DNA of 35,865 nucleotides from Flavobacterium sp. Its GTDB lineage: Bacteria > Bacteroidota > Bacteroidia > Flavobacteriales > Flavobacteriaceae. The stretch's first letter is position 1. The number at the start of each line of letters is the position of its first letter. Below are positions 16,283-23,647 of the stretch, piece by piece. The DNA is taken from positions 88,881 to 124,745 of the forward strand of contig NZ_JAPZSU010000014.1 in NCBI RefSeq assembly GCF_027531905.1, read 5' to 3'. The notes under the pieces are model-generated. The model worked only from the letters and a program-made list of their open reading frames with translations, was not told where the DNA came from and did not search any database. Made by a program: the position numbers and the translations under genes.

Positions 16283-17580
16283 GATAGTATTTCTTTAATA
16301 GCTTGTTCTAAAACATCTAATCCTTTTTGCAACACTTCATCTTCAATAAACAAAGGGCTTAAAATTCTAATACAATTCCCGTAGGTTCCAGATGTAATCA
16401 CAATTAATCCGTTGGCTAGACATCTATCAACAATTGCTTTTGTGGCGACACCATCTGGAATTCCAGTTTTTGGATTGGTAAATTCTATAGCCAACATGGC
16501 TCCTAATCCACGAACATCAGTAATGGTTTCTGGATATAAGGATTGTATGTGTTTGAATTTATCATGAACGATTTCGCCAACTTTTTTACCTGCGGCATTG
16601 ATATCTTTTTTTTTCATATAATTGATACTTGCCAAAGAAGCCACACAGCTCAAGGGACCTCCCAAATAAGTTCCGCCAATAAGTCCAGGTTTTATGGCAT
16701 CCATAATTTCTTGTTTTCCGATTACAGCACCAATTGGCATTCCGCCACCCATTGATTTTGCCCAAGTAGACAAATCTGGTGTTACCTCATAATGCTCATA
16801 AGCCGCCCATTTTCCGGTGCGCCCAAAGCCCGATTGTACCTCATCAAAAATCAAGACAATATTATTTTCGGTACAAAACTTACGTAAATACTGCACGTAT
16901 TTTTTGGAAGCCACCGTGAATCCGCCTTCACCTTGCACCAATTCTAAAATAATTGCAGCCGTTTGACTGATAGAAACCGTTGACGAGAAAGTCTTATGCA
17001 ACTTCATAATCATCAACTCATCAAACTCATCTTGAGTCATTCTATTCTTCATGCTCGGTTTGTAGTAAGGGTATTCCAATCGATACACCTCGGGTGCATA
17101 AGGTCCCGCTCCTTCTTTGTATTTTACATTAGATGTCAACGTCATTGCCATCATGGTGCGACCATGAAAAGATCCATCATAACAAATAACTCCCGACTTT
17201 CCAGTTACCGCTCGCGCAATTTTGATAGCATTCTCTACTGATTCCGCTCCAGATAATGTAAGCATTGCTTTGGTAGCTTCTCCGTGAGGAAGAAGTTCAC
17301 ATAATTTTTCAGTCAAATCCAAATATTGCTCGTAAACCGAAACATTAAAGGAAGCATGAATAAATTTTTCGGCTTGTTTTTGAATGGCTTCAATGATTTC
17401 TGGAACGCCATGTCCGACATTATTTACACCGATTCCTCCAGCAAAATCAATCAATTCTCTACCATCTGTATCAATTATTATCGCACCTTTGGCCGACTGA
17501 ATACTCGATGGATTAAAAATACCCAAAGCGTTTGGAACACTTTTCTTTCTTCTTTCGTATAATTTATCTGTATTATTCAT
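16279..17580 (-). CDS. Class III (PLP) omega-aminotransferase
   Basis: A 433-residue fold-type I aminotransferase of the GABA transaminase/ornithine transaminase class. Markers are LSGAESVENAIKIAR (phosphate cup, about 109-123), SFHGRTMMAM (137-146), D246 in IFDEVQSGFGRTG (cofactor N1 contact) and K275 in TWAKSMGGGMP (Schiff-base lysine). The C-terminal half has GAMLAIEF and IRILSPLFIEDE. It moves a terminal amino group to a 2-oxo acid, giving a semialdehyde; GABA, 5-aminovalerate or a related compound are candidates. The start codon lies 8 bases inside the end of the Lrp-type gene, and the stop overlaps the GNAT start, so three genes are tightly coupled. It is a distant paralogue of the enzyme encoded at 19843-21186. 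Confidence 0.92.
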   Translation of the reverse strand: MNNTDKLYERRKKSVPNALGIFNPSSIQSAKGAIIIDTDGRELIDFAGGIGVNNVGHGVPEIIEAIQKQAEKFIHASFNVSVYEQYLDLTEKLCELLPHGEATKAMLTLSGAESVENAIKIARAVTGKSGVICYDGSFHGRTMMAMTLTSNVKYKEGAGPYAPEVYRLEYPYYKPSMKNRMTQDEFDELMIMKLHKTFSSTVSISQTAAIILELVQGEGGFTVASKKYVQYLRKFCTENNIVLIFDEVQSGFGRTGKWAAYEHYEVTPDLSTWAKSMGGGMPIGAVIGKQEIMDAIKPGLIGGTYLGGPLSCVASLASINYMKKKDINAAGKKVGEIVHDKFKHIQSLYPETITDVRGLGAMLAIEFTNPKTGIPDGVATKAIVDRCLANGLIVITSGTYGNCIRILSPLFIEDEVLQKGLDVLEQAIKEILS

Positions 17581-18058
17581 TTTGTTTGCTTGATAATTTT
17601 GCTAATTCTAAATCAGGTTGTGCAAATTTGTATATTTTCATATACATGTTGGTTTTGGTATCAAAAACACCTTCCAAAACATGAATTTTTTCACCAATTA
17701 ATTCATTCAAATGTTCCATTCCACGGCACATGACATTCGCTTCTATATCGAAATCACCAGAAACAGAGGCTAAAAAACTAATCTCAGGTAATTTAGCTAA
17801 TTGTTCAAAAATAGAATTCATAAAGGTTTTGGGTTTGACGGAAATCAAAATACTCGCATAAGCATTAAATCCAATTTTGTTGGGATCAATTCTACCTATA
17901 ATTTTTAAAGTCCCATCTTCAACCAAATTGATGTAACGGTGTCTTATGGTACTTACTGCAACATTAATTTCCTTTGAAATTTCAGTAAATGACATTCGAC
18001 CATCTTTTTGTAATAATGTCAAAATCTGAAAATCCAATTCATCGTCTAATACACTCAT
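17573..18058 (-). CDS. Lrp/AsnC-family transcriptional regulator
   Basis: A 161-residue regulator. The N-terminal winged helix-turn-helix covers residues 5-55 (LDFQILTLLQKDGRMSFTEI... with recognition helix VAVSTIRHRYINLVEDG). A RAM effector-binding domain follows at about 67-145 (ILISVKPKTF...SGDFDIEANVMCRG). Lrp/AsnC proteins sense amino acids and bind DNA as octamers or similar. The gene lies inside the catabolic array and overlaps the next aminotransferase gene by 8 bases, the usual layout for a local regulator of amino-acid use. Its own upstream region (18059-18154) carries a TAnnTTTG element and two TTGTAAAT elements, so autoregulation is likely. Confidence 0.93.
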   Translation of the reverse strand: MSVLDDELDFQILTLLQKDGRMSFTEISKEINVAVSTIRHRYINLVEDGTLKIIGRIDPNKIGFNAYASILISVKPKTFMNSIFEQLAKLPEISFLASVSGDFDIEANVMCRGMEHLNELIGEKIHVLEGVFDTKTNMYMKIYKFAQPDLELAKLSSKQNE

Positions 18059-18069
18059 TTTTAGTAATT

Positions 18070-18126
18070 TTTGTAAATTTTTAATAATAATCCAAAAGTA
18101 ATTAATTTATTTACAATAAAAATCAA
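18070..18126 (-). promoter_or_regulatory. Promoter of the Lrp-type gene with candidate operators
   Basis: Minus-strand -7 element TACTTTTG (plus 18093-18100) and a TTG (plus 18124-18126) 23 bases upstream, at the long end of the known spacing range. TTGTAAAT elements flank the -7 box: one direct on the plus strand at 18071-18078, the other inverted at 18109-18116 (ATTTACAA). A regulator bound there would block RNA polymerase. The same element occurs twice at 23524-23562. Confidence 0.45.
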
Positions 18127-18154
18127 TTTTTTGGTTTTATTTTCAAAATCAAAA

Positions 18155-19810
18155 TTATTTTTTGTGTATTAATTTCCCCGAAACCCAGGTCTCTAGTGTT
18201 TCAACATCAGCAACATCTTCTAACTCGAAGGGGTTTTTATTTAAAACAATAAAATCAGCAAATTTGCCCACCGCTAAGCTTCCTTTTACATTCTCCAAAT
18301 TATCAGCAACAGCACTCCCTTTCGTATAGGCATACAATGCTTGCTGCAAAGTAATTTTCTGGCTTTTGCCAATGACTGAGCCATCTGCTGCTTTTCGGGT
18401 TATCGCTGTTTCAATATTTACCCAAGGATTTATTTCCTTTACCACTGGCCCATCGGTAGATAATGCCAAATTAATATCGTTATCCAAAACCGTTTTACAT
18501 GGATACACCACCTCTAATAATTCATCGGTCAATGTGTTTTTGAAATTATTGGCCAACTCATAAATAAATATGGGTTGCATGGCAGCGGTCATATTCATTC
18601 GTTTGAAATCATTTATATTATCTTGGGATAAAAAACCAACATGTTCAATTCTGTGTCTTAAAGTAGGATCCATTTTGAACAAATCACTATACACTTTCAA
18701 AGTCAAATCAATTGCTTGATGACCGATGGCATGGGTTGCGACAGAGAAACCTTTATCTACCGCTTCTTTGGCTGTATGATAAAATTTATCATAATCCAAT
18801 CGCAACACGCCTTTGTATCCCTCAGTATTTTTATAAGGAACATTCAGAGCCGCTGTAGCCGAACTCAAGCCTCCGTCCGAAAAGAACTTTACGGTTTTTA
18901 TTTGTAAAAAATCTGATTCATACCGTTCAGGCAACACTTGAATTTCATCACTTCCATCTGGAATTCGAAGCGGAAACACATTCATTCTCACTTTCAGCAA
19001 ACCTGCTGCATCCAATTGTATATAGGCTGCAAGTAGTTCTTCGTTGGCCGCAGGATCTGTGGCACTTGTGATTCCAAGACTTAACAAATAATCATGCGCT
19101 TCGAGAATCATATTTTTATACTCCTCGAAAGTAAAAGGCGGAATATGATTCATAATTAAACCTAAAGCTCTTTCGGTGAAAATTCCCTGTAAACTGCCGT
19201 CTTGATTTTTTCGAATTTCACCTCCAAAAGGCACTTCGGTAGCTTCACTCACTCCCGAAATTTCTATTGCTTGGGAATTGGCAATCCCAATATGGGCACA
19301 GGTTCTTATGACAAAAACAGGTCGATCAGTAATTATTTCATCCAAATCTTCCTTGGTAGGCAAACGCTTTTCTTCGAGTACCATTTCATTAATACCACGA
19401 GCCATAATCCATTCTGAATTTGGATTTTTAGCAGCAAAATCTTTTAGCTTTTGTTTGAATTCCACTATAGATTTTACGCCTCGAACATCCAGCATATAGG
19501 TACGAAGATGCCCTATTTTCCAAACATGAATATGCGCGTCGTTGAGTCCTGGCACTATCGTTTTTCCTTGAAAATCAATTTCTTCTTTAAAAGAAACAAA
19601 TTGATTTCGAAGTTCGGCTACAGTACCAATGGCTTCAATTGTACCTAAATCATTTAGTACCATGGCATCTGCTTTAGCCAAAGCATTATCCATAGTGATA
19701 ATTACGGCGTTATGTATAATCCTCACCCCCGACCCCTCTCCAAAGTAGAGAGGAGCAGAAAAGCCAGTATTTTGATTTTTATTTTTCACGAGTTTAAAAA
19801 AATTATTCAA
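18155..19810 (-). CDS. Metal-dependent amidohydrolase (YtcJ-like) with repeat-derived N-terminus
   Basis: A 551-residue enzyme of the amidohydrolase superfamily, amidohydro_3/YtcJ-like branch. Visible metal motifs are H93-x-H95 (NDAHIHVW), the later THAIGHQAID, RIEHVG, and the D of STDGPV; the tail has the usual GSLAVGKFADFIVL. It hydrolyses C-N bonds of amides or N-acyl amino compounds; the substrate is unknown. The first ~31 residues do not belong to the family. Residues 20-30 (PLYFGEGSGVR) are the translation of a palindromic repeat (19721-19755), after which the normal opening resumes with NAVIITMDNALAKADA. The native start may have been lost, or translation may begin at an internal codon. 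It starts 32 bases after the GabT-like gene and is followed by the Lrp-type gene. Confidence 0.85.
   Translation of the reverse strand: MNNFFKLVKNKNQNTGFSAPLYFGEGSGVRIIHNAVIITMDNALAKADAMVLNDLGTIEAIGTVAELRNQFVSFKEEIDFQGKTIVPGLNDAHIHVWKIGHLRTYMLDVRGVKSIVEFKQKLKDFAAKNPNSEWIMARGINEMVLEEKRLPTKEDLDEIITDRPVFVIRTCAHIGIANSQAIEISGVSEATEVPFGGEIRKNQDGSLQGIFTERALGLIMNHIPPFTFEEYKNMILEAHDYLLSLGITSATDPAANEELLAAYIQLDAAGLLKVRMNVFPLRIPDGSDEIQVLPERYESDFLQIKTVKFFSDGGLSSATAALNVPYKNTEGYKGVLRLDYDKFYHTAKEAVDKGFSVATHAIGHQAIDLTLKVYSDLFKMDPTLRHRIEHVGFLSQDNINDFKRMNMTAAMQPIFIYELANNFKNTLTDELLEVVYPCKTVLDNDINLALSTDGPVVKEINPWVNIETAITRKAADGSVIGKSQKITLQQALYAYTKGSAVADNLENVKGSLAVGKFADFIVLNKNPFELEDVADVETLETWVSGKLIHKK
19721..19755. 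repeat. Flavobacterial palindromic repeat inside the amidohydrolase gene
   Basis: CCTCACCCCCGACC followed by the inverted repeat CCTCTC (19735-19740) and GAGAGG (19748-19753) around a 7-base loop containing CAAAGTA. It is GC-rich in an AT-rich gene. The sequence matches the family of short interspersed elements seen in many Bacteroidota genomes, whose translation gives 'L(H/Y)FGEG.GVR'. Confidence 0.75.
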
Positions 19811-19814
19811 TATT

Positions 19815-19842
19815 CCTAGTTCTTCCTTCGCGGGCTAGGGGC
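19815..19842. repeat. GC-rich mini-palindrome between gabT-like and amidohydrolase genes
   Basis: CCTAG (19815-19819) and CTAGG (19835-19839) flank a GC-rich centre (TTCCTTCGCGGG) in the 32-base gap. On the minus strand it reads GCCCCTAGCCCGCGAAGG, resembling another common Bacteroidota interspersed repeat. Together with the element at 19721-19755 it shows repeat insertion at this gene junction. Confidence 0.5.
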
Positions 19843-21186
19843 TTATCTTTCGTTCAACACCTCTTGAATGGCTTCTTCGATTACATCAAGACCTTCATGC
19901 AATTGTTCATCCGTAATTACAATTGGAGGTAAAAAACGAATACAGTTGGTATACAATCCTGCTCTAATTAAAATCAAACCATTGGATACCGACTTTTTGA
20001 TTACCGCCATTGCAAAATCCATATCGGGTTCTTTGGTTGTTCTATCTTTTACAAATTCTACTACAAGCATAGCTCCCAATCCACGAACTTCACCAACCAC
20101 ACTAAATTTTTCCTTCATGGCGTTGATTCTATCGGTAATAATTTTACCAACATGTGTCGCACGATCCAAAAATTCTGGCTTGATAATTTCTTTTACTGTT
20201 GCTAATGCTCCAACAACAGCAATTGGGCTTCCGCTATACGTTCCACCAATTCCTCCTAAGTGTGGGGCGTCCATAATTTCGGCTTTTCCAGTAATAGCAG
20301 ATATTGGCAATCCTGAACCTATTGATTTTGCCATAGTAACAATATCTGGAATTACACCAGAATGCTCAATAGAAAGGAATTTTCCTGTTCTCCCTGCTCC
20401 TGCTTGAACTTCATCAGCAATAAAAACGATTCCGTGGTCATCACACACTTTTCTGATTTTTTCTAAGAAACGTTTTGGTACTGGAATAAAACCACCTTCC
20501 CCTTGAACAGGTTCAATAATGATAGCAGCAACAGCAGAAGGATCCACATGAGAGATTAAATTTTGATCAAAACGTTCGATACAAAAATCAATATACTCCT
20601 CCTCTGTCATGCTATTCGGTCTTCTATACACATTTGGAGAGTGAAAACGATAAATATCTTGGGCATAGCTTCCAAAACCTTTTTTGAATAAACCATATTT
20701 ACTCGTCAAACTTAAGGTTAACATTGTACGACCGTGATAAGCACCTTCAAAACAAATTACTGCGGGTCTTTTGGTATAATATCTTGCAATAGCTACTGCA
20801 TTTTCTACCGCTTCAGAACCAGAGTTTGCCAACAAAGTCTTTTTTGGAAAATCACCTGGCGTTATTTTATTCAACAATTCGGCAAATTCCAAATAAGGTT
20901 CAAAAGTTGTAACAAGGGCACCTGGATGAATGTATTTGTCCAGTTGATCTTTCACCGCATCAATTACCACTTGCGGTCTGTGACCTAAATTTACCATTCC
21001 GATTCCTCCTGCAAAATCAATCAATTGATTCCCATCAACATCCCATACTAAAGCTCCTTCTGCCTTTTCAACTACCACTTCGGTAGATTTGCCTAGACCA
21101 GCTGGTAAAGCCGCAGCTCTTCTTGCTAATATTTCTTTGCTTTTTGGGCCAGGAATTTCTGACACTTTTTTAATTTGAGTTCTCAT
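19843..21186 (-). CDS. gabT: 4-aminobutyrate-type aminotransferase
   Basis: A 447-residue class III PLP aminotransferase, closest in pattern to bacterial GABA transaminases. Markers are VWDVDGNQLIDFAGGIGMVN (about 47-66), ANSGSEAVENAVAIAR (120-135), AYHGRTMLTLSLTS (149-162), IIEPVQGEGGF, D258 in FIADEVQAGAGRTG and the Schiff-base K287 in MAKSIGSGLP. Expected reaction: GABA (or 5-aminovalerate) + 2-oxoglutarate gives a semialdehyde + glutamate. The order in the array (transporter, GNAT, this gene, amidohydrolase) places it early in the transcript. The semialdehyde would pass to one of the ALDHs at 11292 or 14425. Substrate preference between GABA and its one-carbon-longer homologue cannot be told from sequence. 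Confidence 0.9.
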   Translation of the reverse strand: MRTQIKKVSEIPGPKSKEILARRAAALPAGLGKSTEVVVEKAEGALVWDVDGNQLIDFAGGIGMVNLGHRPQVVIDAVKDQLDKYIHPGALVTTFEPYLEFAELLNKITPGDFPKKTLLANSGSEAVENAVAIARYYTKRPAVICFEGAYHGRTMLTLSLTSKYGLFKKGFGSYAQDIYRFHSPNVYRRPNSMTEEEYIDFCIERFDQNLISHVDPSAVAAIIIEPVQGEGGFIPVPKRFLEKIRKVCDDHGIVFIADEVQAGAGRTGKFLSIEHSGVIPDIVTMAKSIGSGLPISAITGKAEIMDAPHLGGIGGTYSGSPIAVVGALATVKEIIKPEFLDRATHVGKIITDRINAMKEKFSVVGEVRGLGAMLVVEFVKDRTTKEPDMDFAMAVIKKSVSNGLILIRAGLYTNCIRFLPPIVITDEQLHEGLDVIEEAIQEVLNER

Positions 21187-21227
21187 TGTATTTTATTTTT
21201 GCTTTTTATTCTTTATTCTTTTATTTG

Positions 21228-21884
21228 CTATAAATAAAAATTTTCATCAACTGGTTTATACATTAAAATACTGCCAAATCCCGATTCAGCATCATTAATG
21301 TAATTGTATAAAGGCCTAATCCACCGAAAACCTGCACTACGTTGTGGCGTAATGGTAGGATCTATTATTTCGTCGTTCATCACTCTTTTACAATATTCTT
21401 CAATAGTCATTTGGTCTTTTACTTTGCCATAACCAATTGTCATTCCTGCAATTATTTGTCCTTTTAGACCTAATGCTGCACATATTTCATTTCTCGCTTT
21501 GTACATCTCTTTTGAAAGTCCTAAACCTCTATACTCTGGTAAAACTCCCATATCTATGCCGTACATCCATTCTCCATCAGGGATTTGTACATTCGTAATC
21601 CATAAATTATCGGTCTCTTCTAAAAAAGTACTATCGTGCTCTGGAAAATTACATCTGAATGAACTTGCAGAAGCTATAATCATTCCATCCTTTTCTACTA
21701 CGATTTGGCCCTCTGGAAAAACCTTAATATGATTTGCAAAATGATTGCTAACTAATATTTCAGATTCATGCAAAGTAGGATAGCATTTTGATTGAACATA
21801 TTCCATTTGAATAGCATCATCTGGAGTCGCATTTCGAATCTCAAATTCATTATGTAAAACATTTTTCAAAATCATACTATTCAT
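21228..21884 (-). CDS. GNAT acetyltransferase, like the GNAT half of YhcX-type proteins (copy 2)
   Basis: A 218-residue paralogue of the GNAT at 13693-14343, sharing the same blocks in the same order: H-x-x-V-F-P-E-G-Q-I-V (about 50-60), WMYGIDMGVLPEYRGLGLS (motif A, about 106-124), GYGKVKDQMTIEEYCKRVM, NDEIIDPTIT, and a C-terminal IRPLYNYINDAESG. The acetyl-CoA loop R-G-L-G-L is intact. This architecture corresponds to the N-terminal domain of GNAT/carbon-nitrogen hydrolase fusion proteins, here without the hydrolase. The start codon follows directly on the stop of the transporter gene (TAAATG), so the two are cotranscribed and probably translationally coupled. A role with an imported amine or amino acid is inferred from that linkage. 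Confidence 0.85.
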   Translation of the reverse strand: MNSMILKNVLHNEFEIRNATPDDAIQMEYVQSKCYPTLHESEILVSNHFANHIKVFPEGQIVVEKDGMIIASASSFRCNFPEHDSTFLEETDNLWITNVQIPDGEWMYGIDMGVLPEYRGLGLSKEMYKARNEICAALGLKGQIIAGMTIGYGKVKDQMTIEEYCKRVMNDEIIDPTITPQRSAGFRWIRPLYNYINDAESGFGSILMYKPVDENFYL

Positions 21885-23411
21885 TTATAAAACAAATCCT
21901 GCGATAAGATACAATACTGCCGAAGTTCCAAATATTATCAATTGATAGGGAAATTGAGAGATTCCGTGTTGCATCATGTTTACTTTACAAGATTGTGCTG
22001 TTAATACTCTATTATCTGAGAAGAAACATGCTGCTGCTCCCCAAACTGTTCCAGAGGCCAATGCACCTTGAACCAACCAAAAATTAGCCCCTAAAGTATG
22101 CGATAACAAAGCCGTTGTTGGAACCAAAATTGCATAAATACCCCAGTTAGATCCAGTTGCCCAACAAATCCAAGCGACTAAAGTAAAGACAATAACAGGC
22201 AAAGTTGGCCCATTCAACCATATAATTCCTTGCAATTTTTCAACAACAAATTCATTGAAACCTAATGCATTTTGTACATCTTTCAATAAATAAGTAAAAC
22301 CTAAAACAGTCAATACAAAAGTGATTGTCTCTAAACCTAAAACAAAATGTTTAGATATTTTATTGAATTTAATGACTTTGAACAGTAAAAAATATAAGTA
22401 GGTAAAAACAACAGCTGTAACAATACCACGCAAAGCATCTATACTTCCGAAAATGTATTCTGTTGAAAATTCAAAACTTCCCCAATAATCCATATCAAAT
22501 GGATAAGGAAATACCGTACACCAGATTAAAACAAAAATGGGTAATATAAAATAGATTAATCTACCTTGTTTTGCATTTGGCTTTGTTACTTTAATGGTTT
22601 CAGAACCACTTGGTTTAACATTTGCTTCAGCTTCTCTAATCCCTTTTGAATCGGGAATCAATTCAAAAACAATCAAGGCTCCAACTATCAATGAAATCCA
22701 AGCCGAAAAATTATAAGGAATTGTCCCCATAAATGCTTGAATAGGATTTGTTATAGCTACTCCTGCCCCATCCAAAACACCGCCATCAATAGCGACAATT
22801 TGTGTCCCGTAAAAAATTGTCCATGTCGAAATAGGAAAAATAATAGTAAAAGGTACGCAAACCATGGTCAATACCAAAGCTAATTTTTCTCTAGAAACCC
22901 CAAATTTATCGGTAATAGGTCGCATCGTATTTCCAACAGACAGCGCACTTAAATAATCATCAAGAAAAAAGAAAAAACTCAAAAAATAAGTCATTATCAG
23001 CGATTGCTTTTTGTTTTTTACGTGATTCTCAGAATACCTACCAACAGCTTTGATTCCTCCTGAAGCACTTAGTAATTGAACAAATGCACCATATAAAATA
23101 CATACTAATATCACCCATATTAGTCCTTGATCATGTGCATCTCTAGCAATTGATGTAAACATACCATCAAACATATTCAATGGAAAAATCATTCCTTTCC
23201 CTTCTGGAAAATAGGTCTCTGATCCTCCTTGTTGAGCTAATAATGCAAATCCGATAGCGCACCCTATAATTAAAGGTTCTAATGCTTTGCGAGTGATCAT
23301 AGCGATACCTAGCACTGTAAATGCAGGAACAAGAGCATCCCAATGAATAAAATAAAAAAGAATAGCCAGTAATAACAAGGCTACACCAATAATAACGGAT
23401 ATTGATTTCAT
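21885..23411 (-). CDS. NhaC-family Na+/H+ antiporter-type transporter
   Basis: A 508-residue inner-membrane protein with about 11-13 hydrophobic segments. The family signature is FFFLDDYLSALSVGNTMRPI followed by TDKFGVSREKLA (about residues 147-178); the paired aspartates lie in a membrane segment. The C-terminal half repeats the fold (WATGSNWGIYAILVPTTALL; ACFFSDNRVLTAQSC). NhaC-family members exchange Na+ for H+, and some relatives carry organic acids or amino acids. It is the first gene of the long minus-strand array, divergent from the semialdehyde dehydrogenase gene, so uptake of the pathway's substrate is a plausible job. I saw no exact TAnnTTTG promoter on its strand in the 236-base intergenic region. 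Confidence 0.88.
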   Translation of the reverse strand: MKSISVIIGVALLLLAILFYFIHWDALVPAFTVLGIAMITRKALEPLIIGCAIGFALLAQQGGSETYFPEGKGMIFPLNMFDGMFTSIARDAHDQGLIWVILVCILYGAFVQLLSASGGIKAVGRYSENHVKNKKQSLIMTYFLSFFFFLDDYLSALSVGNTMRPITDKFGVSREKLALVLTMVCVPFTIIFPISTWTIFYGTQIVAIDGGVLDGAGVAITNPIQAFMGTIPYNFSAWISLIVGALIVFELIPDSKGIREAEANVKPSGSETIKVTKPNAKQGRLIYFILPIFVLIWCTVFPYPFDMDYWGSFEFSTEYIFGSIDALRGIVTAVVFTYLYFLLFKVIKFNKISKHFVLGLETITFVLTVLGFTYLLKDVQNALGFNEFVVEKLQGIIWLNGPTLPVIVFTLVAWICWATGSNWGIYAILVPTTALLSHTLGANFWLVQGALASGTVWGAAACFFSDNRVLTAQSCKVNMMQHGISQFPYQLIIFGTSAVLYLIAGFVL

Positions 23412-23522
23412 AAACTTAATGGATTTAGTTTGGTTTTTGGATTTAGTTAATTATTCAATTTAAAGTGGTTATTCTTTAAATCAACAACCTATATATAGCG
23501 CCTTATTCTCAACTAATCACAC

Positions 23523-23562
23523 ATTGTAAATAATTCGATATAAATATGATTATTTTGTAAAT
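23523..23562. promoter_or_regulatory. Pair of TTGTAAAT elements in the divergent region
   Basis: ATTGTAAAT (23523-23531) and TTTGTAAAT (23554-23562) repeat in the same direction 31 bases apart, about three helical turns, between the transporter and dehydrogenase genes. The element is the same as that around the promoter of the Lrp-type gene. Candidate binding sites for that regulator; inferred. Confidence 0.4.
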
Positions 23563-23596
23563 CTAACAATATTTTAATAACACACAAAAATATTTA

Positions 23597-23625
23597 TTGT
23601 TTTTTTACTTAATATTGTATATTTG
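23597..23625 (+). promoter_or_regulatory. Bacteroidota-type promoter for the dehydrogenase gene
   Basis: TTG at 23597-23599, an 18-base spacer and an exact TAnnTTTG element (TATATTTG, 23618-23625), 22 bases before the ATG at 23648. Confidence 0.7.
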
Positions 23626-23647
23626 AAAAAATTTAAAAGTCAAAATT

